Source of the DNA: RUG14300 sp964561145 | GTDB taxonomy: Bacteria; Bacillota; Clostridia; Christensenellales; CAG-1252 | DNA length: 64,000 nt | Assembly (NCBI GenBank): GCA_964561145.1 | Contig: CAZLNZ010000006.1 | Location: 1 to 64,000 of the forward strand | Direction of reading: 5' to 3' | Shown: positions 36,262-46,100 of the stretch, piece after piece | Layout: each line of letters opens with the position of its first letter | How positions within the stretch are numbered: the first letter of the stretch is position 1 | Position numbers and translations under genes: made by a program | Notes under the pieces: generated by a model | Told to the model about the DNA's origin: nothing | The model's database searches: none | The model's input: the letters and a program-made list of their open reading frames with translations, nothing else

Positions 36262-37380
36262 ATGGAAGATAACAATAAAAATGTACAAATAAATGAGAAC
36301 ATCCTTCCCGACGAAGAAACCATTATCGAAAACAGCGTTTTAAAGGAAGAGGAACTTTCCACGCAAGTACCGATTGCAGGGCAAGAAGATGAAGAGGAAA
36401 AGGAAACATATCAGCAAATGAGTCCTGTAAGACTTGTTGCAAGAAGATTCTTTCGTTCAAAGCTTTCCATTGTAGGTATATGTATGGTAGTTTTTTTGTT
36501 CGCTTTTGCAATTTTAGGTCCTGTCATTTATACTCGATGGACAGAGGAGGAGGTTGACAGAACCACCGTTACCTCTGTAGTAAAGAACGTATACGAGTAT
36601 GAATTCGACGGGAAAACAATAACCATCAATGAAGAGGTTGTTCATCAGTCTGATATTAACGCTTATGCCGATCCTTCTTTGGATCACCTCTTAGGAACGG
36701 ACAACTTCGGACGAGATGTTTTCGTTCGCTTAATGTATGGTGGCAGAATTTCCTTGATGATAGGTTTCATTGTAGTAATTCTGGAAACCGTCATAGGCAT
36801 TATCCTAGGCGGACTGGCGGGATATTTTGGAAAATGGGTTGATCAGCTTATAATGCGTATAGTTGATATTTTTAACTGTATTCCTACATTGCCGATTTTA
36901 TTAATAGCATCCGCATTGATCGATTCTTGGAACATTACTGCAGATCAACGTATTTATCTATTAATGGCGATAATCACTCTCTTTAGTTGGAGCGGAGTTG
37001 CAAGAATGGTACGTGGTCAGATTTTGATGTTAAGAGAACAGGATTATATAACCGCAACCGAGGTAATGGGAATTCCTACTTGGAGAAAGATTTTTATGCA
37101 TCTTATTCCAAATGTAATGCCCCAATTGATAGTTAGCATGACCTTAGGTTTGGGTAGCGTAATACTCTACGAGTCTACCTTGAGTTATTTAGGTTTAGGC
37201 GTACAACTTCCCAAGGCGGCTTGGGGTACAATGATAGCAACCGCCAAGGATCCGCAGGTCTTGACCTACCATTTAAATATGTGGCTACCGGCAGGTATAT
37301 TGATTGTAATTGCGGTTTTGGGATTTAACTTCATAGGTGACGGACTGCGTGATGCTATGGACCCCAAGGCAAAGAAATAG
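36262..37380 (+). CDS. oppC: Oligopeptide ABC permease, OppC-like
   Basis: The protein has 372 residues. An acidic ~75-residue N-terminal tail precedes the first helix. The OppC_N motif, LGTDNFGRDVFVRLMYGGRISL, and the EAA-type loop (YITATEVMGIPTWRKIFMHL) are present. The tail (ENSVLKEEELSTQ...EDEEEKET) is longer than in most OppC proteins. An AGGTGG ribosome site precedes its ATG. Confidence 0.92.
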   Translation: MEDNNKNVQINENILPDEETIIENSVLKEEELSTQVPIAGQEDEEEKETYQQMSPVRLVARRFFRSKLSIVGICMVVFLFAFAILGPVIYTRWTEEEVDRTTVTSVVKNVYEYEFDGKTITINEEVVHQSDINAYADPSLDHLLGTDNFGRDVFVRLMYGGRISLMIGFIVVILETVIGIILGGLAGYFGKWVDQLIMRIVDIFNCIPTLPILLIASALIDSWNITADQRIYLLMAIITLFSWSGVARMVRGQILMLREQDYITATEVMGIPTWRKIFMHLIPNVMPQLIVSMTLGLGSVILYESTLSYLGLGVQLPKAAWGTMIATAKDPQVLTYHLNMWLPAGILIVIAVLGFNFIGDGLRDAMDPKAKK

Positions 37381-37387
37381 GTGGCTT

Positions 37388-38590
37388 ATGAGTAAGATTA
37401 AAAAGGATAACAATTACATATCTATTAGAGATAGTAGAAAAATAATAAAAGCCAACATAAAGCAGATGAAGTATTACGAGGGCTTGAAAAGAAAAAAACT
37501 GGCACCCTCTGAATATACGAGTTGCATGAAAAACGAAGACAACATCGTTGAGATTGAAAACTTGAAAACTTGCTTTTTTACCGACAACGGAACCGTTATG
37601 TCCGTAAACGGTGTTTCCTTTAATATACCCAAGAGAAAGATAATAGGTGTCGTTGGAGAGTCGGGCTGTGGAAAAAGCGTAACATCGCTCTCGATTATGC
37701 AGCTGGTTCAAGCACCTCAAGGTCAAGTGGTTGAGGGAGAAATTCGCTTTAACTCCGATTCTTTGGGCTATGACGAAGATGGACATAAACTTGCTTACAA
37801 TATAGCAAAAATGCCTACAAAGGAAATGTACAAAGTTCGTGGTAAAGATATTACAATGATTTTCCAAGAGCCTATGACAAGCTTAAATCCCGTGTTTACA
37901 ATCGGATTTCAGCTTGATGAGGTTTCCTTTACTCATAATCCCGGAATAAGTGACGAAAAGGCAAAGGAGTGTAGCATCGAGATGCTAAAGAAGGTAGGAA
38001 TAGCTATGCCAGAGCATGTTTACAAGTCCTATCCTCACGAGCTATCCGGCGGAATGCGTCAGCGTGTTATGATTGCCATGGCACTTGTCGGCGATCCGAA
38101 ATTGATCATTGCCGATGAACCGACAACCGCATTAGACGTAACCATTCAAGCACAGATACTCGATTTACTTAAAAAGCTTCAACAAGAGCAGAACTGCTCG
38201 ATAATGCTTATTACTCACGATTTAGGAGTTATTGCGGAAATGGCAGATGAGGTTGTTGTTATGTACGCAGGACGTGTCATTGAGAAGGGTACGGCTAAGG
38301 AAATATTCCATAATCCTTTGCACCCTTATACGATTGGCTTGCAAAAGAGCAAACCCTTGATCACATCTTCTTCGACAGAACCCTTGTATTCAATACCCGG
38401 TCAGGTTCCCAATCCTATAAATTTACCTGATCATTGTTATTTTAAGAATCGTTGCTCGAAATGCATTGAAGGCTGTAACGGAAGCTATCCTCAGGAAATA
38501 AGGGTAAGTGAAACTCACTATGTTTCCTGTCATCTCTATGCAGAGCAAGCGATACAAGAGAATGTTGCTCAAGAGGGAGGACAAGAATGA
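37388..38590 (+). CDS. oppD: Oligopeptide ABC ATPase, OppD-like
   Basis: The protein has 400 residues from ATG 37388, preceded by AGGTGG; the frame is open further upstream into oppC but without a ribosome site. A ~60-residue Lys-rich extension precedes the ABC domain. Walker A is GESGCGKS, the signature LSGGMRQR, Walker B LIIADEP. The C-terminal oligo_HPY region has clustered Cys (NRCSKCIEGC) that bind a [4Fe-4S] cluster in related enzymes. Its last four bases overlap the next start (ATGA). Confidence 0.93.
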   Translation: MSKIKKDNNYISIRDSRKIIKANIKQMKYYEGLKRKKLAPSEYTSCMKNEDNIVEIENLKTCFFTDNGTVMSVNGVSFNIPKRKIIGVVGESGCGKSVTSLSIMQLVQAPQGQVVEGEIRFNSDSLGYDEDGHKLAYNIAKMPTKEMYKVRGKDITMIFQEPMTSLNPVFTIGFQLDEVSFTHNPGISDEKAKECSIEMLKKVGIAMPEHVYKSYPHELSGGMRQRVMIAMALVGDPKLIIADEPTTALDVTIQAQILDLLKKLQQEQNCSIMLITHDLGVIAEMADEVVVMYAGRVIEKGTAKEIFHNPLHPYTIGLQKSKPLITSSSTEPLYSIPGQVPNPINLPDHCYFKNRCSKCIEGCNGSYPQEIRVSETHYVSCHLYAEQAIQENVAQEGGQE

Positions 38591-39897
38591 AAAAGGATTT
38601 AAGCATTATTTTCAAACGCTTCGATGAAGAATGTCCGCAAATGCCGATTGAAATTGTCGACCCCGGAACAGAGTCGATTCTTCAAAAGGGACAAGCTCAA
38701 GCGGCGGAAAAGGGCAATGTTATTCTCGAGGTTAGGCACTTGAAAAAGCACTTTCCGATAAAGACCAACTTTTTCGGAAAACCGATAAAGTTTTTGAAAG
38801 CTGTCGACGATGTAAGTTTTTCCGTTCCCGAGGGAAGTACTTTGGGTATTGTCGGTGAATCGGGTTGCGGTAAAACCACGTTAGGTAGAACCATCTTAAA
38901 GCTTCACGATATAACGGGTGGCGAGATAATCTACGACGGTAACGATATTACAAATCTTTCAAGAGCGGAGATGACAAAATATCGCACACAGATACAGCTT
39001 GTTTTTCAGGATCCATATTCCAGTTTACCTCCTCGTATGACCATTGGAAGTATAATTAGTGAAGCGGTTAAGGTTCATAAGATTGTACCTAAGGATCAGG
39101 TCAATGATTATGTGTTGAATATAATGAAGCGTTGTGGCTTACAAACGCAGTATTATGACAGATACCCTCACGAGTTTTCGGGTGGTCAAAGGCAGCGTAT
39201 TTGTATTGCCAGAGCTTTAGCGGTTAATCCCAGACTTGTTATTTGTGACGAACCTGTTTCTGCACTCGACGTAAGTATTCAAGCACAAATAATAAACTTA
39301 TTGAAGGACCTTCAAAACAATCTTAAGCTCACGTATTTGTTTATTTCTCACGATCTTTCTGTAGTAAAGTATATCACCGATAGAATATTGGTAATGTACC
39401 TTGGAAATATGATGGAGATAGGCGATACGGATGATATTTTTGAAAATCCCCTTCACCCCTATACAAAGGCGCTGTTTTCCGCAGTACCGGTACCCGATCC
39501 CGATGTGAAGTCGAATAGGATTATTTTACAAGGAGATATTCCCTCTCCCGCAAATCCTCCAAAGGGTTGTAAATTCCATACACGTTGCGATTCTTGTATG
39601 AGCGTTTGTAAGCTTCGCAATCCAAAGTATATTGAGGCTTCACCCAATCATTTTGTTGCTTGTCACCTTTACGATAAGGAAGTAATGGAAAGAGTCGGAG
39701 AGTATGACGAAATTTATGATAAATATAAATTCGAGGTCGAGGAGTACGAGGAAAGAAAGCGAAACTTTGACAACGAAAGGAAAGAGGCTCTTGACGAAAT
39801 CAATATTTTCAAAAAACTTAAAAGATTTATAAAGAAGGAAAATCAAGAGGCATACTCCGGGGATAACTCTGATTCCGAAAAGAGCAATGAAGAATAA
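38587..39897 (+). CDS. oppF: Oligopeptide ABC ATPase, OppF-like
   Basis: The protein has 436 residues, longer than the usual ~320. A ~45-residue N-terminal extension precedes the ABC domain: Walker A GESGCGKTT, signature FSGGQRQR and Walker B LVICDEP. The oligo_HPY cysteines are present (TRCDSCMSVC). An additional ~80-residue Glu/Lys-rich tail after the cysteine region has no match that I recognise. It works with the OppD-like partner. Confidence 0.93.
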   Translation: MKKDLSIIFKRFDEECPQMPIEIVDPGTESILQKGQAQAAEKGNVILEVRHLKKHFPIKTNFFGKPIKFLKAVDDVSFSVPEGSTLGIVGESGCGKTTLGRTILKLHDITGGEIIYDGNDITNLSRAEMTKYRTQIQLVFQDPYSSLPPRMTIGSIISEAVKVHKIVPKDQVNDYVLNIMKRCGLQTQYYDRYPHEFSGGQRQRICIARALAVNPRLVICDEPVSALDVSIQAQIINLLKDLQNNLKLTYLFISHDLSVVKYITDRILVMYLGNMMEIGDTDDIFENPLHPYTKALFSAVPVPDPDVKSNRIILQGDIPSPANPPKGCKFHTRCDSCMSVCKLRNPKYIEASPNHFVACHLYDKEVMERVGEYDEIYDKYKFEVEEYEERKRNFDNERKEALDEINIFKKLKRFIKKENQEAYSGDNSDSEKSNEE

Positions 39898-40150
39898 AAA
39901 GGATAAAAAAAGAAAAGCCGCATATCACGATGACGGACACACCGTATACAATATGGATAATGTCGTAAGACAAAATCCCTTCGGACCCGATGATATAGGC
40001 AATGATAGCAAAAAAGAAAATGTTGGCTTGAGCAGAAAAGAACGCTTCGCCGCAATTAGAGCGGCATTTCAGGTCTATTTCCCGGTATTACTCGGCGTAC
40101 TTATCTGCTTTGGCTTGACGGCTTTATTACTAGTTTTTTGGTTAAAATAA
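39887..40150 (+). CDS. Small single-pass membrane protein
   Basis: The protein has 87 residues. Its ATG lies inside the last codons of oppF (11-base overlap in another frame). A very basic start (KKDKKRK), a polar middle and one C-terminal helix (VYFPVLLGVLICFGLTALL) give a tail-anchored layout with the N-terminus inside. No family is recognised. Translational coupling to oppF and its place before the protease gene suggest an accessory subunit or tether, which is inference. Confidence 0.65.
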   Translation: MKNKKDKKRKAAYHDDGHTVYNMDNVVRQNPFGPDDIGNDSKKENVGLSRKERFAAIRAAFQVYFPVLLGVLICFGLTALLLVFWLK

Positions 40151-40160
40151 AGGAGACTGA

Positions 40161-43100
40161 ATGAAATCTACTAGAAGAACAAACAAACTTACCTTAATCG
40201 TTTGTGCCATTGTATTGGCAACGATGTGTATAACGTTGTTTGCTTGTAGCTCTCAGATTGTTACCCCCTCCGACTCTAATGGTGGGATAAAGAATGAAAA
40301 TCTGCAAGAGTTACAGATACTCAAAAGCGAGTTAAAGCTTACGCAAGAGCAAACAATGTCTCAAATAAAAGCAGATTATCTACTTGAGAACAACGGATAC
40401 AAGGACGATGATGAAATAGTAGTAATGGTATCCCTTCAGGAGGAAGCTTTACTAGATGCTTTTAACGATAGATATTATAGGGAATACAAGACGGTTGCGG
40501 AATTCGCTGAAAGTCAAGTGGGCATAGATATGCTTGCTAAGATTAAATCGGAGCAAAATTCTTTTGTCGACTCCTTAAAAAGAGCGGGCTATACTCTTGA
40601 GCTTGTGAATTCCTACAATACCATTATCAACGCCGTTGCGATAGAAATTCCCTATGGCAGTATGAAGTCTATAGAAGGACTTGGCGGTGTAAAGAACGTG
40701 ATAATGTCAGAAACCTATAATCGTCCGCAAGAAGCTAAAGGTGAGAGCTACAGTGCCGTTGAGAATATCGTTGATATCTACGAGACGGGTATTTATAAAT
40801 CCGACTGTGTTGATTTTAAGGGCAGAGGAACTTCTGTTGCTATCTTAGACTCCGGTTTCGATCTTGCGCACAGCGTATTCAGTGTAGATAATATTGACGA
40901 TATCTCCGAAGATCAATTAATGATAAAGGCTCAAGACATAAAGGACGTTTTAGCCTATACAAAGGCGGCTACATTTACTCAAGATTTAGATTTTTCCGAT
41001 GTTTATTATAGCACCAAAATCCCATTCTCCTATGACTATGCGGATAAGGATCCCGATGTTAACCCCTATGATTCAGAGCATGGGACTCACGTTGCGGGCA
41101 TAATTGCAGGAAAAGATGATGTTATCACGGGCATCGCTATAGAAACGCAGCTCGTATTACTGAAGGTATTCCCGGACCTCGATGATGGTGGAAAAACAGA
41201 GGATATAACAGCAGCACTGGAGGATGCAGTATTACTCGGTGTCGATGCTATTAATATGAGCTTAGGCTCCTCCTGCGGTTTTGCGAGAGAGGAAGACGGA
41301 AACGCTATCAATGATATTTATGATAAGATTAAGAAAGCAGGTATCAGTTTAATAACCGCTGCAAGCAATAGCTATAGCTCCGGTTACGGTGGAGACCAAG
41401 GCAACACTAACTTGGTAACCAATCCCGATTCTGCAACTGTAGGCTCTCCTTCGACCTATGAGGCAGCATTGTCGGTTGCATCCATTTCCGGAACGAAGAG
41501 CAAGTATCTCGTTGCAAACGGCTCTGAAGTTGTTTTCTTTAACGAGTCTAATGCTGTAACGGGTGATCCTAACGACTTTTTCCAAGAGCTGTTCGAGGAC
41601 TTGAACGTAACCAATCAAAAGGTTACTTTAAATTATGTTACGGTTCCCGGTGTAGGTAAGGCAATAAACTATAACGGAATCGACGTTAAGGGTAAGATTG
41701 CACTCGTTCGTCGTGGCGATAATACCTTTGAAGAAAAGGCGTTGAACGCAAAAGCGGCAGGAGCCATTGCTTGTATTATATACAATAACATAGATGGTGA
41801 CATTTTAATGAGTATGGGTAAAACCGACCATATTCCTACCATTTCAATCTCTAAGGATGACGGAAGTAAACTTGCAGAAAAGTCGGAAGGGACAATCGTT
41901 ATCGATATAGCCAATCAAGCGGGTCCCTTTATGTCCGATTTCTCTAGCTGGGGACCCTTGCCCTCATTGGAGCTTAAACCGGAGATTACCGCCCACGGCG
42001 GAAATATTAAATCCTCTGTGCCCAGCGGTGGCTATGACGAATTGTCGGGAACCTCTATGGCAACCCCAAACCTTTGCGGTATAGTTGTGTTAATAAGACA
42101 ATATCTAAAGGAGAAATATCCCGAAATATCTGCTCCTGAGCTATCAAAGCTAACGAATCAGATGCTAATGAGTACTGCAACTATTATTTTGAACGAAGAG
42201 GGTAATCCCTATTCTCCTCGTAAACAGGGTGCAGGACTTGCAAGTATTGCAAACGTTGTAAATACGAAGGCATATCTATCTGTAGACGGTATTGACAGAC
42301 CTAAGCTTGATCTTCTTGACGATCCTACTCGTACTGGTGTATATACAATGAAGTTTAACGTTCATAACATGGGCGATACTTCCGTTGTATATGATATTGA
42401 CCTAATTGGCATGACGGAAAGCGTGTCGGCATATGAAAAGACTCACGTTGCCGAAAAAGCTACAATTCTATCCAACAATTTCACTCTTAGCGTAGAAAAC
42501 GGCGAACTCAAAGGTAATACCTTGACCGTAAAAGGCGGAGAGACTGCAAAAATAACTTTGGTTTACACACTTACCGATGCGGATAAGAATATGATGGATG
42601 AGTTATTCCCATATGGGATGTATGTAGAAGGCTTTGTCAAGTTGATTGATAATAGCGAGGAGAGTGCGGTTAATCTCAATATCCCCTTCCTTGCATTCTA
42701 TGGTGATTGGACGCAAGCTCCCATGTTTGATAAGACATATTATGAGGTTGAAAGTGAAGCACACGATCAAGCAATCGATGATGATGACAAGATTAAAGCC
42801 GATTACTATGCAACGACCCCCTATGGTTCGTACTATTATAACTACATAATTCCTCTAGGAACATATTTATATGATGTAGATACTACCAAGTATGATGAAA
42901 TTCCCGCAACTGAAGAGCACATTGCTATTTCGAACGTACTTGGTACCATTGACGGAATATCTGCAGTATACGCAGGTCTTTTGCGTAATGCAAAGACAAT
43001 GACCTATTCTATAGTCGACACTGTTACGGGAGAGGTTGCATATGAAGAGGTGTTTTATAATGCAAGAAAAGCCTATTCTTACGGCGGCACTCCTATTCCC

Positions 43101-46100
43101 AATTACGAGTACCTAAAACTTAAATCAACAGAGCTTGGATTAATCAACAACAGAACCTACACCTTTAGCATGGTAGGAAGACTTGATTATGGTGATGGTG
43201 GCGAAGCTAACAATGTCAGAAGTGAATTCACCTTTGACTTCTATTTCGATGACGAGGCTCCTGTAATAAAGTCGGCGACCTATGAAAAGGTATATGATAA
43301 AACCCTGAAAAAGGATCGTTATTATATTAACTTGGTGGTTTATGATAATCATTATGTACAATCTATCACGCCTATAATATTTACTTCAAGCTCAAGCTAT
43401 ACCTTCTTGACGGAGAATCCTATTCCCGTATACAGCGAAAAGGGTGCCAATAACAAGGTTCGCTTCGAGATAACGGATTATTTGAACGATATTTATGCAG
43501 ATGCAATTATTACCAGCGGTCTAGCATTTTCTATTGACGATTATGCTTTGAACTCTAATATATATATTTGTCAGCTTCCCGGAACAAGGGGTGATTTTAA
43601 ATTTACAAGTGACGGAACCATGGATGGAGCCGATCTCATAATTCTCAGTGTAGAAGAGGGTGAGCTTGTAGACTTGACAAGATATCTTGCAACAAGCGAT
43701 AGTACCGTTGACGAGAATAAGGATTATCTTAAATATTTGGTTTGGACCTCCTCGAATGAAAAGGTTATTGAGGTTAAGGAGGGTATTCTTAAAGCTAATA
43801 AGGCTGGAAGAGCTACCGTTACCGTTCAAGAACAGATGGAGCTTAAGCAAGCCATATTGATTATCAACGTCAAGAGCAAGCAGGATGAAGTAGCAGAAGC
43901 CTCGGATGCTGTAATAGGTAATGTTGACGAGGGTAAAATAAAGGAAATTCGCTTTGCATATTTTGATACGCTCTTTGCCTATTCGAGGGCAGCACAAACC
44001 AGTGAAATCGGTCAAACAGGGGATAGGAAATTCATCTCTGCAATGAATGGAATCTCCTTCTACCCCGGTGAGAAGATACAGCTCTTCTATGATATAGAGC
44101 CGTGGTATGTTGCCGACAACTATAAAGTAAGTTTCGAGTCAACAAACCCGTTGGTTGCTACGGTAAATGAAGAGGGCGAAGTAACAGGGCTTAAAGAGGG
44201 CACAACCTCTATTGTCTTAAGAGTAGAGGGTTCTTCGTTGATGGCAAGGGTTAGAATTACCATCAAGAATGAGTTTGTAATTGAAAATCGTAGCCTTATT
44301 GCCTACAAGGGATTGGGTGGCGATGTTGTAATACCCGACGATGAAGGTATACTTTATATCGGTGCCTATGCCTTCTGTTTGTATACGACTGATAATACTA
44401 TAGAGCTTACAGAGGAGGACTATGATGCAAATAAAATACCTGCAACAAATACCTCTGTTACCTCAGTGGTCATTCCCAACGGTGTTGAGGATATTCAAAA
44501 ATACGCATTCTATAATTGCTCGGGTTTACGTTCTGTAGTTATTCCCGATACGGTTAAGTATATAAGGGAATGTGCATTCTATAATGATGTAAAACTTGAA
44601 GAAATAGATATTAAGAATGTTCAAGTCATAGGAAGGGAAGCCTTCAAGGGTTGTGTTAAGCTTGATAATGTAGATTTATCTAAGGTTTATGCAATAGGTT
44701 CAAAAGCCTTTGACGGTTGTTCCTCATTGTCTAAAGCAGACTTGTCATCATTGCGCAACACGGGCGATACCGCATTCCGCCATTGTACAAACTTGAAGGA
44801 ATTAATAATCAACGAGCATACAAAACTTGCACAAGCAATGTTTGTTGATATCGGAGTTGAAGAGGTTACAATTTATAATAAAGGAACCTATATTCCCGCT
44901 TTCTTATTTGCGAACTGTGTCAATTTGAAAAAAGTCATCCTAAAAAATGATCTCGAAGGTATTCAAAACGGTGCATTCTCGGGTTGCGAGGCATTGACAG
45001 ATTTTGCAATAGAGGGCGAGCTTAAGTCGATAGGTGAGCAAGCTTTTTATAATGATGTTGCCCTTAAAACTTTTATCCTTCCCGATTGTGATGTGAGTAT
45101 CGATGTTTATGCTTTTTATAAATGTGAAAGCCTAAGCGAGCTTGTATTTAAGGCAAATACCCACCTGTCCTCGACAAACGGCGCAATGTTCCAAGACACC
45201 GCATTGAGCAGCTTTACAGTAAGTGAAGACAATATGTGGTATTCCTCTTCCGACAACGGATTATTAATTTCCAAGGACGGCAAATCGATAATTCTTGCAT
45301 CCATTGGCATCGACTTCGGAGATCTTGTAATCGACGAGGGAGTAGAATATATTGAGGACGGAGCTTTCTCCGGTGCTACAATAAACAGTTTAACCATAAC
45401 TAATAATAAAACGATAATAGGCGATTATGCTTTTGCCAATTGTTTGACGTTAAGTAAAATAGTATTCCCCGACAAAAAGGGCGTAGAACTTGGTAAACAC
45501 TCCTTCAACGGTGCCGAAAAGCTTGTTGAGGTGGAGAATTCCGACAAGGTTCTTAAAATGGATGATTACGCTTTCGCAAACACTTCTCTTAAGGAAATAG
45601 TTCTGGGAGCAAACGGCGAATTCGGTGAAGGTGCTTTCTTCCAATCCTCCTTGGAACAAGTTACAATCGGAGCTAATTCCAAATTCGGAATGGGTGCCTT
45701 CCAAAAGTGCTTATCCTTAATAACTGTAAATATGCCGGAGCAAGGCGGAGTTAGGTTCGGTCAATCCTGTTTTGCAAACGATGCGAATCTTAAGAACATC
45801 GATCTGACAAAAATAAGCACTGTTATTTCCAATGAAGCTTTCTATGGTTGTTCTTCGTTGTATGAGGCAAATATTCCGCATGTAACAAAAATAGGCTCCT
45901 ATGCTTTTGCCGATTGCAGTTCTTTGACAAAAGTAACCCTTGAAAACGTACAAGTAATAGGTGAGGGTGCTTTCGGTCGTTATGAGCAGTATAGCCAAGC
46001 ACCGAGAATTGAGAAGATCGATCTTCCTGAAACCTTAACTTCTTTAGGTGACGGTGCCTTTATCGGCTGTTCTGCATTGCAAAGCGTTGTTGTTCCCGAT

